In this document: piece after piece, positions 7,826 through 15,970 of the stretch
Numbering within the stretch: the first letter of the stretch is position 1
How the letters are laid out: each line of letters opens with the position of its first letter
Source: Mangrovimicrobium sp048323675
Lineage (GTDB): Bacteria; Pseudomonadota; Gammaproteobacteria; Pseudomonadales; Halieaceae
DNA length: 64,000 nt
Assembly (NCBI RefSeq): GCF_048323675.1
Contig: NZ_JBLWFK010000002.1
Location: 1,054,001 to 1,118,000 of the forward strand
Reading direction: 5' to 3'
The notes under the pieces: generated by a model
Databases searched by the model: none
What the model saw: the letters and a program-made list of their open reading frames with translations, nothing else
What the model was told of the DNA's origin: nothing
Program-made: the position numbers and the translations under genes

Positions 7826-9010
7826 TCAGCCTCGCTTGCTGATAAACAGAGCTGCGATATCATCCGGTGCTGCTTCCAGTCGGTCAAGTCCCAGGCGGGT
7901 CACCACGTCTTCCGGTGACTGGACCCCATCCTCAAATTCGGCGAGAAACTGTCTCTCTTTCTCGATCAGGTTGCGCGGCGGCAGGATTTCCAGGATCCCG
8001 TCGGAAAACAGTGCCAGCAGGAAGGCATCGGGCAAATCGATTCTGGTCTGGTGGAAACTCGGCTCATCCATGATCCCCACGGCGGAGCCTTCACCCTGCA
8101 GGTAACGCGCGCCACCTGCCGATACCAGTACCGGCTGCGGCAGGTGACCTGCAGTACTGTAGCACAAGGTATTGGTGCTGGTATCCAGGACGCCGACAAC
8201 CATGGTGGCGAATTTGCCCACCTGCAGTTCCTTGATCTCCCGGTTGGCGCGCTGCAGCATCGCCACCGGGTCCAGAATGGTGTCGTCCCTGCGCCGGAAA
8301 AAGTCCGAACGCTTGCGGGCGAAAAGGTTCTTCAGCAAAACGGTGGTAAAAGCCGAGGAACTGCCATGCCCGGAAACGTCGGCCATCACGAATGTCACAC
8401 AGTGATCCCCGACGGTGAAATAATCGGTGAAATCGCCGCTCAGGTAGAGCGAGGGAATAACCCGGTGGCTGAAGCTGTAATCCCCGAGCACCAGTGGCGT
8501 TGCCGGCAGCATCCGCATTTGCACCTGCCGCCCCGCCTGCTGGTCCTGTTCCAGCACCTTGATGGTGCCGCGCAGTTCGATATTGGCCTGCTCCAGGTTC
8601 TGCTGGGAGACCTCCAGTTGGCGCAGCACTTCGCGCTGGCGAATGCAGCGCTGCAATGAGCGGTGCAGTGCCTCGGCGTCGTCGATGGGGTGAACGAAAA
8701 AATCGCTGGCGCCGAAGCGCAGCGCTTTCATCATGCGCTCCGCCTGGCCCTGCTCGCTGAACAGGATGACCGGGATCCTCGAATCGGACTCTTTCAGGGT
8801 GCGCCGGGACTCATCCCAGTCCAGCCCCTGCATATCCATATCGCAAAGGATCACGTCGATATCGGCACTGTTGGCACGCAGCAGCTGCTCGGCATCGACG
8901 ATGTCCGTACTCACCCTGGCGCTGAACCCGACATCGTCAACCAGCGCGGCGAGCACCCTGGCCCGGGCGGTATCGTGATCGACGATCAGGACATTTCCGG
9001 CGGTTTTCAT
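7826..9010 (-). CDS. response regulator with PP2C (RsbU/HsbR-type) phosphatase output
   Basis: In this 394-residue protein, residues 1-120 form a receiver domain with Asp11 and Asp13 and phosphoacceptor Asp57 (ILCDMDM). The usual Lys-Pro pair near the end is His107-Pro108 (FFVHPI), a change in a residue normally needed for phosphorylation switching. A coiled linker (about 125-165) leads to a PP2C/SpoIIE phosphatase domain with SGDFTDYF, MADVSGHG and the terminal PDDIAALFIS. It should dephosphorylate the STAS protein encoded immediately downstream. It resembles HsbR; the upstream phosphotransfer partner is not in the window. Confidence 0.88.
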   Translation of the reverse strand: MKTAGNVLIVDHDTARARVLAALVDDVGFSARVSTDIVDAEQLLRANSADIDVILCDMDMQGLDWDESRRTLKESDSRIPVILFSEQGQAERMMKALRFGASDFFVHPIDDAEALHRSLQRCIRQREVLRQLEVSQQNLEQANIELRGTIKVLEQDQQAGRQVQMRMLPATPLVLGDYSFSHRVIPSLYLSGDFTDYFTVGDHCVTFVMADVSGHGSSSAFTTVLLKNLFARKRSDFFRRRDDTILDPVAMLQRANREIKELQVGKFATMVVGVLDTSTNTLCYSTAGHLPQPVLVSAGGARYLQGEGSAVGIMDEPSFHQTRIDLPDAFLLALFSDGILEILPPRNLIEKERQFLAEFEDGVQSPEDVVTRLGLDRLEAAPDDIAALFISKRG

Positions 9011-9193
9011 GTGCTGTACAACTCGGCCCGATTGCAGCCGACACTACGCCGATCACTGGCCGCAGGCAACGCCGGGGCAAACAGTTTGGGCAGGATTTCA
9101 CATTTTTGCGCGCAGTACAGCGCCGCGGGCCCGACCCCGCCACCAAGGCCGCGACGCGGCGCATGCGCGGCACTGCTGCGGGGGCGAGGCGAA

Positions 9194-9949
9194 CTAGAAA
9201 TCTTCCCAGTTCTCGTCGCTCTCGCCATAGTCGGAAAAGTTGTCCTGTACCTTGCCGTCGTTGACGAAGGTCTCACGGCTTTGCAGGTAGGCATCACGCA
9301 GGAAAATGTAGCGATCACCGGTAATCAGTTCATCGGTATTGAGCAGGCGTGCGCGACCGTCCACCAGCTCCAGGCCCCACAGGGAGTTGCGCAGGCGCAC
9401 GTTGTCGATGTACGCGGGCACTGAGGTATAGGTATCGAAAATGGTGCCGGCGCCACTGCGGAAAGTCCGCGGGCCGAACAGCGGAACCATCAGGAAGGGG
9501 CCGGAATCCACCCCCCAGATGGCCAGCGTGTGGCCGAAGTCCGTGCGGTAGGGGCTGATACCCAGCGGGGTGGCCACATCGAACAGGCCGGCGATTCCGA
9601 GCGTACTGTTGAGCACGAAGCGTCCGGTGCACTGGGCGGCATGGATGAAGCGCCCCTGCAGCACACTGTTGATCGCCGCGTTGACGTCGTACATATTGGC
9701 GAACATATTGCCCACGCCGCGCTGCGCCACGTCCGGCATCACCCAGTCATAGCCCTTGGCGACCGGGCGCAGAAACCAGGTATCCAGCGTGTCATTCAGG
9801 GCAAACATCTGCCGGTTGAATGACTCGAAGGGATCGACGTTTTTTTGTTCTGTCGCAACTACCGCAGGCACGCCTGGCTCTTCCGCAACGACTGGCGAAG
9901 CGGGCACGAGCAGGGCGAGCAGCAGGCAGATGATACGTCCGTGGGTCAT
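9194..9949 (-). CDS. mlaA: MlaA/VacJ-family outer-membrane lipid-asymmetry protein
   Basis: This 251-residue protein is the outer-membrane component of the Mla system that removes mislocalised phospholipids from the outer leaflet. Family blocks are clear: DPFESFNRQMFALND, LRPVAKGYDWVMP, GVGNMFANMYD, and DFGHTLAIWGV...GPFLMVPLFGP. The start at 9949 gives a clean signal peptide ending PVVAEEP. Unlike E. coli MlaA there is no lipobox Cys, so it may not be lipidated. The other mla genes are not in the window. Confidence 0.92.
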   Translation of the reverse strand: MTHGRIICLLLALLVPASPVVAEEPGVPAVVATEQKNVDPFESFNRQMFALNDTLDTWFLRPVAKGYDWVMPDVAQRGVGNMFANMYDVNAAINSVLQGRFIHAAQCTGRFVLNSTLGIAGLFDVATPLGISPYRTDFGHTLAIWGVDSGPFLMVPLFGPRTFRSGAGTIFDTYTSVPAYIDNVRLRNSLWGLELVDGRARLLNTDELITGDRYIFLRDAYLQSRETFVNDGKVQDNFSDYGESDENWEDF

Positions 9950-10066
9950 CAATAACCGGGTCCCAATTTTTGGATGGCAAATGTTACGCTGCCGGTCTGA
10001 CCGGGGCAAGCACTGGGCCTGGGCGGAAAATTACCGGTACTGCCACACTTGCAGGTGCCGCCTCTT

Positions 10067-10849
10067 TCAGTGCCGGACTCGCGGGCCGGCATTCTCCCCG
10101 CCCTCCGCCAGCGGCAGGATCACCTCGGCTCGCACCAGCATATCCAGCTGCTCGACTACCAGTTCGTGCACCTGCTCGACTTGCATACCGAGCTCCGCCG
10201 CCAGTTTTTCCACGATCACGACGGTGGCTTGGCTGTTGTCGCGCAACAGTTCCAGCAAGCGCGCAGTCGCCGCGGTCAGCGCCATGAAGCGGACTTCGTC
10301 GCCGCGGTTGCGGTAGACCGCCAGCCAGGTCGGCTGCGGCTCGCGGGGCTGATAATCGCGGCCGATGAGGTGGACCGGATACTGGTAGGCCAGTACCCAG
10401 GCCAGCGGCGACAGCTGCAGTACCTGACCGGTCAAGTCCCCTGGCGGATGCGCCGGCGGCAGGTCGAGGTCGAGGTCGAGGTCGGCGATATCCAGTGCCA
10501 GTTCGACCCATTCATAGTGGGCGAGTTCCACCATGAAAGGCGGATCACAATCCCGCGGGCGGTGCTCTTCGATGAGAAACTGCAGAAACTCCTGGCTGAT
10601 CTCGGGAAACAGCGGCGAGCGGCAGCGGTGGGTATCCATGAAGGCCCGCACCAGCGAGTGCCAATCCTCCGGCAGGTACAGGCTGTGCAGGACGGGAAAG
10701 CCGCTGCGGATAAAATTCTCGATGTTGTTGTAGATCAGGTCCCGGTAGACCTGCAGCCGGCGCTCCTCGATACCGGCCGGTGCCGGATGCCGCTGCGGGT
10801 CGCGCAGGTGCGCGGCCATGGCCAGCTGTGCGTCCCGCAGGGTCGACAT
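10067..10849 (-). CDS. hvfC: DUF2063 protein, HvfC/BufC-like partner of the DUF692 enzyme
   Basis: This 260-residue protein begins with the DUF2063 N-terminal domain (about residues 5-90: LQVYRDLIYNNIENFIRSGFP) followed by a second family-typical domain. In HvfABC/bufferin systems it forms a complex with the DUF692 enzyme and helps present the precursor peptide. The gene starts 1 bp after the DUF692 gene, so the two are probably translated together. The protein contains an Asp-Leu run (DLDLDLDL) encoded by four exact AGGTCG hexamers. Confidence 0.88.
   Translation of the reverse strand: MSTLRDAQLAMAAHLRDPQRHPAPAGIEERRLQVYRDLIYNNIENFIRSGFPVLHSLYLPEDWHSLVRAFMDTHRCRSPLFPEISQEFLQFLIEEHRPRDCDPPFMVELAHYEWVELALDIADLDLDLDLPPAHPPGDLTGQVLQLSPLAWVLAYQYPVHLIGRDYQPREPQPTWLAVYRNRGDEVRFMALTAATARLLELLRDNSQATVVIVEKLAAELGMQVEQVHELVVEQLDMLVRAEVILPLAEGGENAGPRVRH
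10461..10484. repeat. hexanucleotide tandem repeat inside hvfC
   Basis: Four exact copies of AGGTCG encode alternating Asp-Leu in frame on the minus strand. Gain or loss of a unit would keep the frame and change the length of an acidic linker. Confidence 0.8.
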
Positions 10850-10850
10850 G

Positions 10851-11705
10851 TCAGTACGCCCCCAGGGCCGTGTGCGCAGTCCCTGCCCGGGACTGCAGGC
10901 GGCGGATTTCCGCCACTTCGTCGAGCAGCGACTGTAGCGGGGGGAAATTGAAATCCCGCTCCAGCAGGGTCGGCAGCGGCCCGAGGCGCTGGTAGGCCGC
11001 CTCCAGCAGTTGCCACACCGGATCGATCACATCGGCGCCGTGGGTATCCACCTTGAGATCCTCGGCCTCGTCGAAATGTCCCGCCACATGCAGGTAGCGC
11101 ACCTTTTCGAGTGGCAGCTGGTCGAGAAAGGCCAGCGGCTCGTAGCGGTGATTGATACTGTTGACGTAGATGTTGTTGACGTCGAGCAACAACTCGCAGC
11201 CGCTTTCGGCGATCACCGCAGTGATGAATTCCGCTTCGCTCATGTCGCGGTGCGCCTGTGCATAGTAGGAGGCATTCTCCAGCACCAGCGGCGCGCCGAT
11301 CACATCCTGTACCTGGCGTACCCGTCCGGCGACGTAATGCACGGCTTCTTCGGTAAAGGGGATTGGCAACAGGTCATAGAGATGGCCTTCCGCTGCACAA
11401 TAGGTCAGGTGCTCGCTGTAGACTGGCACACGGCAGGTTGCCATGAAATCCCGCACCTGCCTGACCAGGTCGAGGTCCAGCGGGTCCGGCCCGCCGATAT
11501 CCAGGGAAAGGCCGTGCAGTGCAATCGGGTATCGTTCAGCAAACTGGCGAAATTGCCGCCCCAGTCGACCGCCCATCGAGAGCCAGTTTTCCGGGGCGAC
11601 TTCGAGAAAATCCAGGCTAGCAGGCGCCGCGGATTGCAGCGGCCCCATCAGGGCCCGGCGCAATCCCAGGCCCGCTCCCCGGAATTCCCCTGTAGCTTGC
11701 ATCAT
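10851..11705 (-). CDS. hvfB: DUF692 multinuclear iron-dependent oxidative enzyme (MNIO), HvfB/BufB-like
   Basis: This 284-residue TIM-barrel enzyme belongs to the family containing MbnB and HvfB, which oxidise cysteines in precursor peptides to heterocycles or thioamide products. Metal-ligand motifs are visible: ALHGLSL, YSEHLTY, LENASYY, LLDVNNIYVN, HVAGHFDE, DTHGADV and LLERDFNFP. It lies between the precursor peptide gene (9 bp upstream) and the DUF2063 gene (1 bp downstream). The likely substrate is the EGxCG-rich peptide; the exact product is not predictable from sequence. Confidence 0.9.
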   Translation of the reverse strand: MMQATGEFRGAGLGLRRALMGPLQSAAPASLDFLEVAPENWLSMGGRLGRQFRQFAERYPIALHGLSLDIGGPDPLDLDLVRQVRDFMATCRVPVYSEHLTYCAAEGHLYDLLPIPFTEEAVHYVAGRVRQVQDVIGAPLVLENASYYAQAHRDMSEAEFITAVIAESGCELLLDVNNIYVNSINHRYEPLAFLDQLPLEKVRYLHVAGHFDEAEDLKVDTHGADVIDPVWQLLEAAYQRLGPLPTLLERDFNFPPLQSLLDEVAEIRRLQSRAGTAHTALGAY

Positions 11706-11714
11706 GCGACGGGA

Positions 11715-12053
11715 TCAGCTTTCCGCCTTGTCCTCGCCGCACTTGCCTTCGCCGCATTTGCCTTCAGCGGGCTTTTTCTCGCCGCAGTTGCCCTCAGCGG
11801 CTTTCTCTCCGCAGGAACCTTCTGCGGCTTTTTCACCACAGGAGCCTTCCGCGGCTTTTTCACCACAAGAACCCTCGGCGGACTTTTCACCGCAGGAGCC
11901 TTCAGCATGTTTGTCGTAGCTCGCGAGATCGTAACCACCGCTGAGCTGCTGCGCGCCAAAGGGGTTGGTTTCAGCACTCGCCAGCGGTGCTACGGCGCTT
12001 GCCAGGAATGCGGCGCCCAGCGCCAGGGTGAGCGGTTTTTTTACCTGAGCCAT
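11715..12053 (-). CDS. hvfA: HvfA/bufferin-type precursor peptide with seven EGxCG repeats
   Basis: This 112-residue exported peptide has a signal peptide of about 27 residues (AVAPLASA then ETN). Its low-complexity tail carries seven Cys, at 54, 63, 72, 81, 90, 100 and 105, each in an EG-S/N/K-CGE context. Peptides of this kind are modified by the adjacent DUF692/DUF2063 pair and are exported; known examples are implicated in copper binding. The ATG at 12053 is preceded by a GGAG at good spacing. The frame is open further upstream without homology. The DoxX-like fourth gene often found with this system is absent here. Confidence 0.88.
   Translation of the reverse strand: MAQVKKPLTLALGAAFLASAVAPLASAETNPFGAQQLSGGYDLASYDKHAEGSCGEKSAEGSCGEKAAEGSCGEKAAEGSCGEKAAEGNCGEKKPAEGKCGEGKCGEDKAES
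11738..11909 (-). repeat. 27-nt coding tandem repeat in hvfA
   Basis: The Cys-rich tail is encoded by imperfect 27-nt units, each giving AAEGSCGEK or a close variant, followed by a shortened EGKCG doublet. The pattern suggests expansion by unequal exchange or slippage. Confidence 0.8.
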
Positions 12054-12121
12054 AGTGGTCTCCATCCAGTGTCCGATATTGGTTTGCTGCACCGGGTCCG
12101 AATCCATAGTGCAGGGCGTAG

Positions 12122-12150
12122 TATGGACCAGAAACCCGCGAGAGGTTTCA
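12122..12150 (-). promoter_or_regulatory. possible ECF-sigma-type promoter of the hvf operon
   Basis: On the minus strand TGAAACC (12150-12144) and GTCCATA (12128-12122) are separated by 15 bp. This resembles extracytoplasmic-function sigma promoters and lies about 70 bp upstream of the hvfA start. Such regulation is known for some bufferin operons, but the match here is by eye only. Confidence 0.3.
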
Positions 12151-12221
12151 CAGAAGTATCCCGAAGGGGAATTTCGCGGAAAATTGTTCACATTTGTTGT
12201 CGATGATCCCGGCTGTGCCAG

Positions 12222-15200
12222 CTAGCGGGGATTCTCCGCCAGCCACCGGACGACCGCGGCCCACTGTTCCTCCAGGCGCTTTTGCGACACCGCAGTCCGG
12301 GTGCCCAGTTGCTGGGCGAACAGCGAGACCCGCAGTTCCTCCAGCATCCAGCGGTAGTGGCAGGCGGCCGGGCATTCGACCAGCAGCCCGGGGCGCTGTG
12401 ACTGCGCCTGCGCCAGCGGTTCCGCCAGGCCCCGCAGCAGCGCCAGTTGTTTCTGGTCCTTCGGGTATTGCCCCGACAGCCGCTGGGTCCGCTGCAACAG
12501 GGCTTTCATGTAGCGCGGGTACTGCTCGAGCCATTCCACGGGGGTGTCGCGCAGGTTGTCAGCTGACCACAGCGTCGCGATCTGCTCCTCCAGGTCCGCG
12601 CGGGTATCCTGCCACTGCCCCGGGGGGTAGCCGGCAATCAGGCGGCGCGCCTGGGACAGGGCTTCCAGCGCGGCGAGAAGATGACGCTCGAGGCGGTTAG
12701 CGCACTCGACGACCTGCCCCCTGCCCCGCTGCAACAGCGCCTCGAAATCGTCCTGGCTGTAGGGCAATTCGCCATCCAGCGCCATCGCCTCTGTATACGC
12801 GATATCGATCAGCGCCTCGACCAGGGCATCCCGGGATACGCCGGAACCGGCCAATGCCAGGTTGGACTGGTTGCCCCTGAACAGCTGCTTGCGCAGGTAT
12901 TTCACGGTCTGGGCGCTGTGTTCCCGCAGCAGTTTCAGCACCCCCTGCCGGTGAGCCTTGCGCGCCTCCCCCGGGTAGTCCAGCAACTCGATGGCGACGC
13001 TGTCCCCACCCCTGTCCACCAATGCCGGATAGGCCAGGATTTCCACCCCTGCCTGCCTGAATCGCCACTGGCTGGGAACATCGCCAAAGTCCCAGCGGCG
13101 GATACCCGCGCGGGCCGGTGAGGCGGACTCTTCAACCCCCACGTTCTGCCGGCTGTCGCTGCGAAAGTGTTCCACCAGGCGGGCGAGATCCCGGCCCTGC
13201 TCCAGCAGGCGTCCGTCGGCGTCGACCACCCGCACATTCATGCGGTAAAAATCGTCGAGTTTTTCCGGCGCCCAGTCCGCCGGACGCAGTGTCACGCCAC
13301 CCAGGCGCCCCAGCGACAGCGACAGCGCCTGCAACAGGTCGCTGTCATCGGGCTCCAGTTCCGCCAGCGCCCGGTCCACGTAATCCGGCACCGGTACCAG
13401 CTTCTTGCGCTTGTCCTTGGGCAGGGTCTTCACCAGCGCAATGCACTTCTCCCGCAACAGGCCCGGCACCAGCCAGTCGAAGCGAAAGCGCGGCACCCGG
13501 TTGAGCAGGCCCAGCGGGACGGTGACGGTGACTCCGTCGCCCTCCTTGCCCGGCTCGAAGCGATAGCTGAGCCGCAGTTCCAGGTCGCCGTGTACCAGCT
13601 TGTCGGGGAACTGGTCGCCAATGGCCCCCGGGTCGCGGGCGATAATATGCTCGCGCTGCAGGCGCAGGTGCTCCTCCGCACCCGGGGTCTTCTTCAGCCA
13701 GGACAGCAGGTTGCTGCTGGTATAACAGTCTTCCGGCAGGCGTTCGTCGTAGAACTCGAACAGGGCCTCCTCCTCGACGAGAATGTCGCGCCGACGCGCT
13801 TTCGACTCCAGTTCCTCTACCTCGCGCACCAGGCGCAGGTTGTGCTTGAGAAAGCCCGGCGGCCGCTGCCACTTGCCCGCCACCAGGCCCTCGCGGATCA
13901 GCAGTTCCCGCGCCACCGGCGGATCGATCGGCCCATAGTGCACCGAACGCTTGTCCGCCACGGTCAGCCCGTACAGGGACAGGCGCTCGTAGGCCATGAC
14001 CCGGCCGCTGCGCATCTGCCAGCGCGGCTGGTAGTGGTGGTGCTTCAACAGCTCCGGATTGGCCGCGACGATCCACTCCGGCTCGATCGCGCCGACCGTG
14101 CGCGCGAACACCCGGGAGGTCTCGACGATCTCCGCCGCCACCAGCCATTTGGGTCGCTTGCGCGCCTGGGAGGAGCCGGGAAAAATCTGCAGCTTGCGAT
14201 TGCGCGCGCCGAGGTAATCGCGGTCTTCCTGGTGCTGGGCGATGTTGCCGAGCAGGCCGACCAGCAGCGCCCGGTGCACTCCCGTGTAGTTTTCCTCCTC
14301 CGGCAGGCTCGCCGGCGCCCGCAGGCCCTGCTGCCGGCAGGCGATGCTGAGCTGGGTGTGGACGTCGCGCCACTCGCGCAGGCGCAGGAAATTCAGGAAT
14401 TCCTTCTGGCACAGCTTGCGCAATTGGTTCTGGCTCAGCGCCTGGCGCTGTTCCTCGTAGTAGCGCCACAGGCCCAGCCAGGCCATGAAATCGGATTTGG
14501 GGTGGCGGAATCGCGCGTGGGCCTGGTCCGACTGCTGCTGCTTGTCGGCGGGGCGCTCGCGCGGGTCCTGCACCGCCAGGGCGCTGGCGATCACCAGGAT
14601 TTCCGTCAGGCAGCTCTCCTGCTGCGCGGCCAGCACCATGCGCCCGAGGCGCGGGTCCACCGGCAGGCGGGCGAGGTTGCGGCCGACGGCAGTGAGCTTG
14701 CCCGCCGTGGAAACAGCGCCCAGTTCTTCCAGCAACTTGTAGCCATCGCGCACCAGGCGCGGGTCCGGCGGGTTGATGAAGGGAAACTCCACGACCTTGC
14801 CGAGGCCCAGGTTGAGCATCTGCAGGATTACCGCGGCGAGGTTGGTGCGCAGGATCTCCGGGTCGGTAAACTCCGGGCGCCGGTTGAAATCCTCCTCGCT
14901 GTAGAGGCGCAGGCAGACGCCGGGCGCGGTGCGCCCGCAGCGGCCCTGGCGCTGGTTGGCGCTGGCCTGGGAAATCGCCTCGATGGGCAGGCGCTGTACC
15001 TTGGTGCGATAGCTGTAGCGGCTGATACGGGCCTCGCCCGGATCGATCACGAAGCGGATGCCGGGCACGGTCAGCGAGGTTTCCGCCACGTTGGTCGCCA
15101 GCACCACGCGCAACCCGCGCTTGCCCGAGGTATCGAATACGCGGTTCTGCTCGGCCTGGGACAGGCGCGCGTAGAGCGGCAGGATATCCAGCTGGGTGCG

Positions 15201-15959
15201 CAGGCGCAGCAGTTTGGCCAGTTCGCGGATCTCCCGCTCTCCCGGCAGGAACACCAGCACGTCGCCGCGCGCGCCGTAGACGCCGCGGCCGATTTCCTCG
15301 ACCAGGGCGGTGACCCGCTCCGCCGTATCGCGCTCTTCCTCCGGCTCCGCCCCGAGGTAGTGAGTCTCCACCGGGTAACTGCGCCCGGACACCTCGATCA
15401 CCGGCGCATCGCCAAAGTGTCGGGAGAAACTGTCCACGTCGATGGTCGCCGAGGTAATAATGACCTTCAGGTCCGGACGCCGGGGCAACAGCCGCTTGAG
15501 GTAGCCGAGCAGGAAATCGATGTTCAGGCTGCGCTCGTGGGCCTCGTCGATAATCAGGGTGTCGTAGCGCCGCAGGTCGCGGTCGTGCTGGATTTCCGCC
15601 AGCAGGATACCGTCGGTCATCAGCTTCACCGCGGTGGCCTCGGACACCTGGTCGGTGAAGCGCACCTGGTAGCCGACCACAGCGCCGAGCGTGGTATCCA
15701 GTTCCTGGGCGATACGCTGGGCGACGCTGCGCGCTGCGAGCCGCCGCGGCTGGGTGTGGCCGATCAGGCCGTCGCGCCCCCGACCCAGTTCCAGGCAGAT
15801 CTTCGGTAGCTGGGTGGTTTTACCGGAACCGGTTTCCCCGGCGACCACCACCACCTGGTGCTCGCTGATGGCTGTGGCGATTTCCTCGCGGCGCTGGGAG
15901 ACCGGGAGTTCCTCGGGGAAACGGATGGCGGGAATAGATTTGGCAACAGCTTCTGGCAT
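12222..15959 (-). CDS. hrpA: ATP-dependent RNA helicase HrpA
   Basis: This 1245-residue DEAH-box helicase has motif I GETGSGKTT, motif II DEAHERSLNIDFLL, motif III SATID, a helicase C domain (QRQGRCGR in motif VI), the helicase-associated and OB regions, and the long C-terminal DUF3418 region typical of HrpA. In enterobacteria HrpA rescues stalled ribosomes and processes fimbrial mRNA. The protein starts close to the helicase core and lacks the roughly 65-residue N-terminal extension of E. coli HrpA. The symporter gene ends only 12 bp upstream, so no longer start is available. Confidence 0.95.
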   Translation of the reverse strand: MPEAVAKSIPAIRFPEELPVSQRREEIATAISEHQVVVVAGETGSGKTTQLPKICLELGRGRDGLIGHTQPRRLAARSVAQRIAQELDTTLGAVVGYQVRFTDQVSEATAVKLMTDGILLAEIQHDRDLRRYDTLIIDEAHERSLNIDFLLGYLKRLLPRRPDLKVIITSATIDVDSFSRHFGDAPVIEVSGRSYPVETHYLGAEPEEERDTAERVTALVEEIGRGVYGARGDVLVFLPGEREIRELAKLLRLRTQLDILPLYARLSQAEQNRVFDTSGKRGLRVVLATNVAETSLTVPGIRFVIDPGEARISRYSYRTKVQRLPIEAISQASANQRQGRCGRTAPGVCLRLYSEEDFNRRPEFTDPEILRTNLAAVILQMLNLGLGKVVEFPFINPPDPRLVRDGYKLLEELGAVSTAGKLTAVGRNLARLPVDPRLGRMVLAAQQESCLTEILVIASALAVQDPRERPADKQQQSDQAHARFRHPKSDFMAWLGLWRYYEEQRQALSQNQLRKLCQKEFLNFLRLREWRDVHTQLSIACRQQGLRAPASLPEEENYTGVHRALLVGLLGNIAQHQEDRDYLGARNRKLQIFPGSSQARKRPKWLVAAEIVETSRVFARTVGAIEPEWIVAANPELLKHHHYQPRWQMRSGRVMAYERLSLYGLTVADKRSVHYGPIDPPVARELLIREGLVAGKWQRPPGFLKHNLRLVREVEELESKARRRDILVEEEALFEFYDERLPEDCYTSSNLLSWLKKTPGAEEHLRLQREHIIARDPGAIGDQFPDKLVHGDLELRLSYRFEPGKEGDGVTVTVPLGLLNRVPRFRFDWLVPGLLREKCIALVKTLPKDKRKKLVPVPDYVDRALAELEPDDSDLLQALSLSLGRLGGVTLRPADWAPEKLDDFYRMNVRVVDADGRLLEQGRDLARLVEHFRSDSRQNVGVEESASPARAGIRRWDFGDVPSQWRFRQAGVEILAYPALVDRGGDSVAIELLDYPGEARKAHRQGVLKLLREHSAQTVKYLRKQLFRGNQSNLALAGSGVSRDALVEALIDIAYTEAMALDGELPYSQDDFEALLQRGRGQVVECANRLERHLLAALEALSQARRLIAGYPPGQWQDTRADLEEQIATLWSADNLRDTPVEWLEQYPRYMKALLQRTQRLSGQYPKDQKQLALLRGLAEPLAQAQSQRPGLLVECPAACHYRWMLEELRVSLFAQQLGTRTAVSQKRLEEQWAAVVRWLAENPR

Positions 15960-15970
15960 CGGTAATTCAT

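Noticed and set aside
13167..15809. Long plus-strand open frame (880 codons) opposite hrpA
   Set aside because: It is a shadow of the high-GC hrpA coding strand; its translation is rich in Arg, Gln, His and Ala with no domain, and hrpA is intact.
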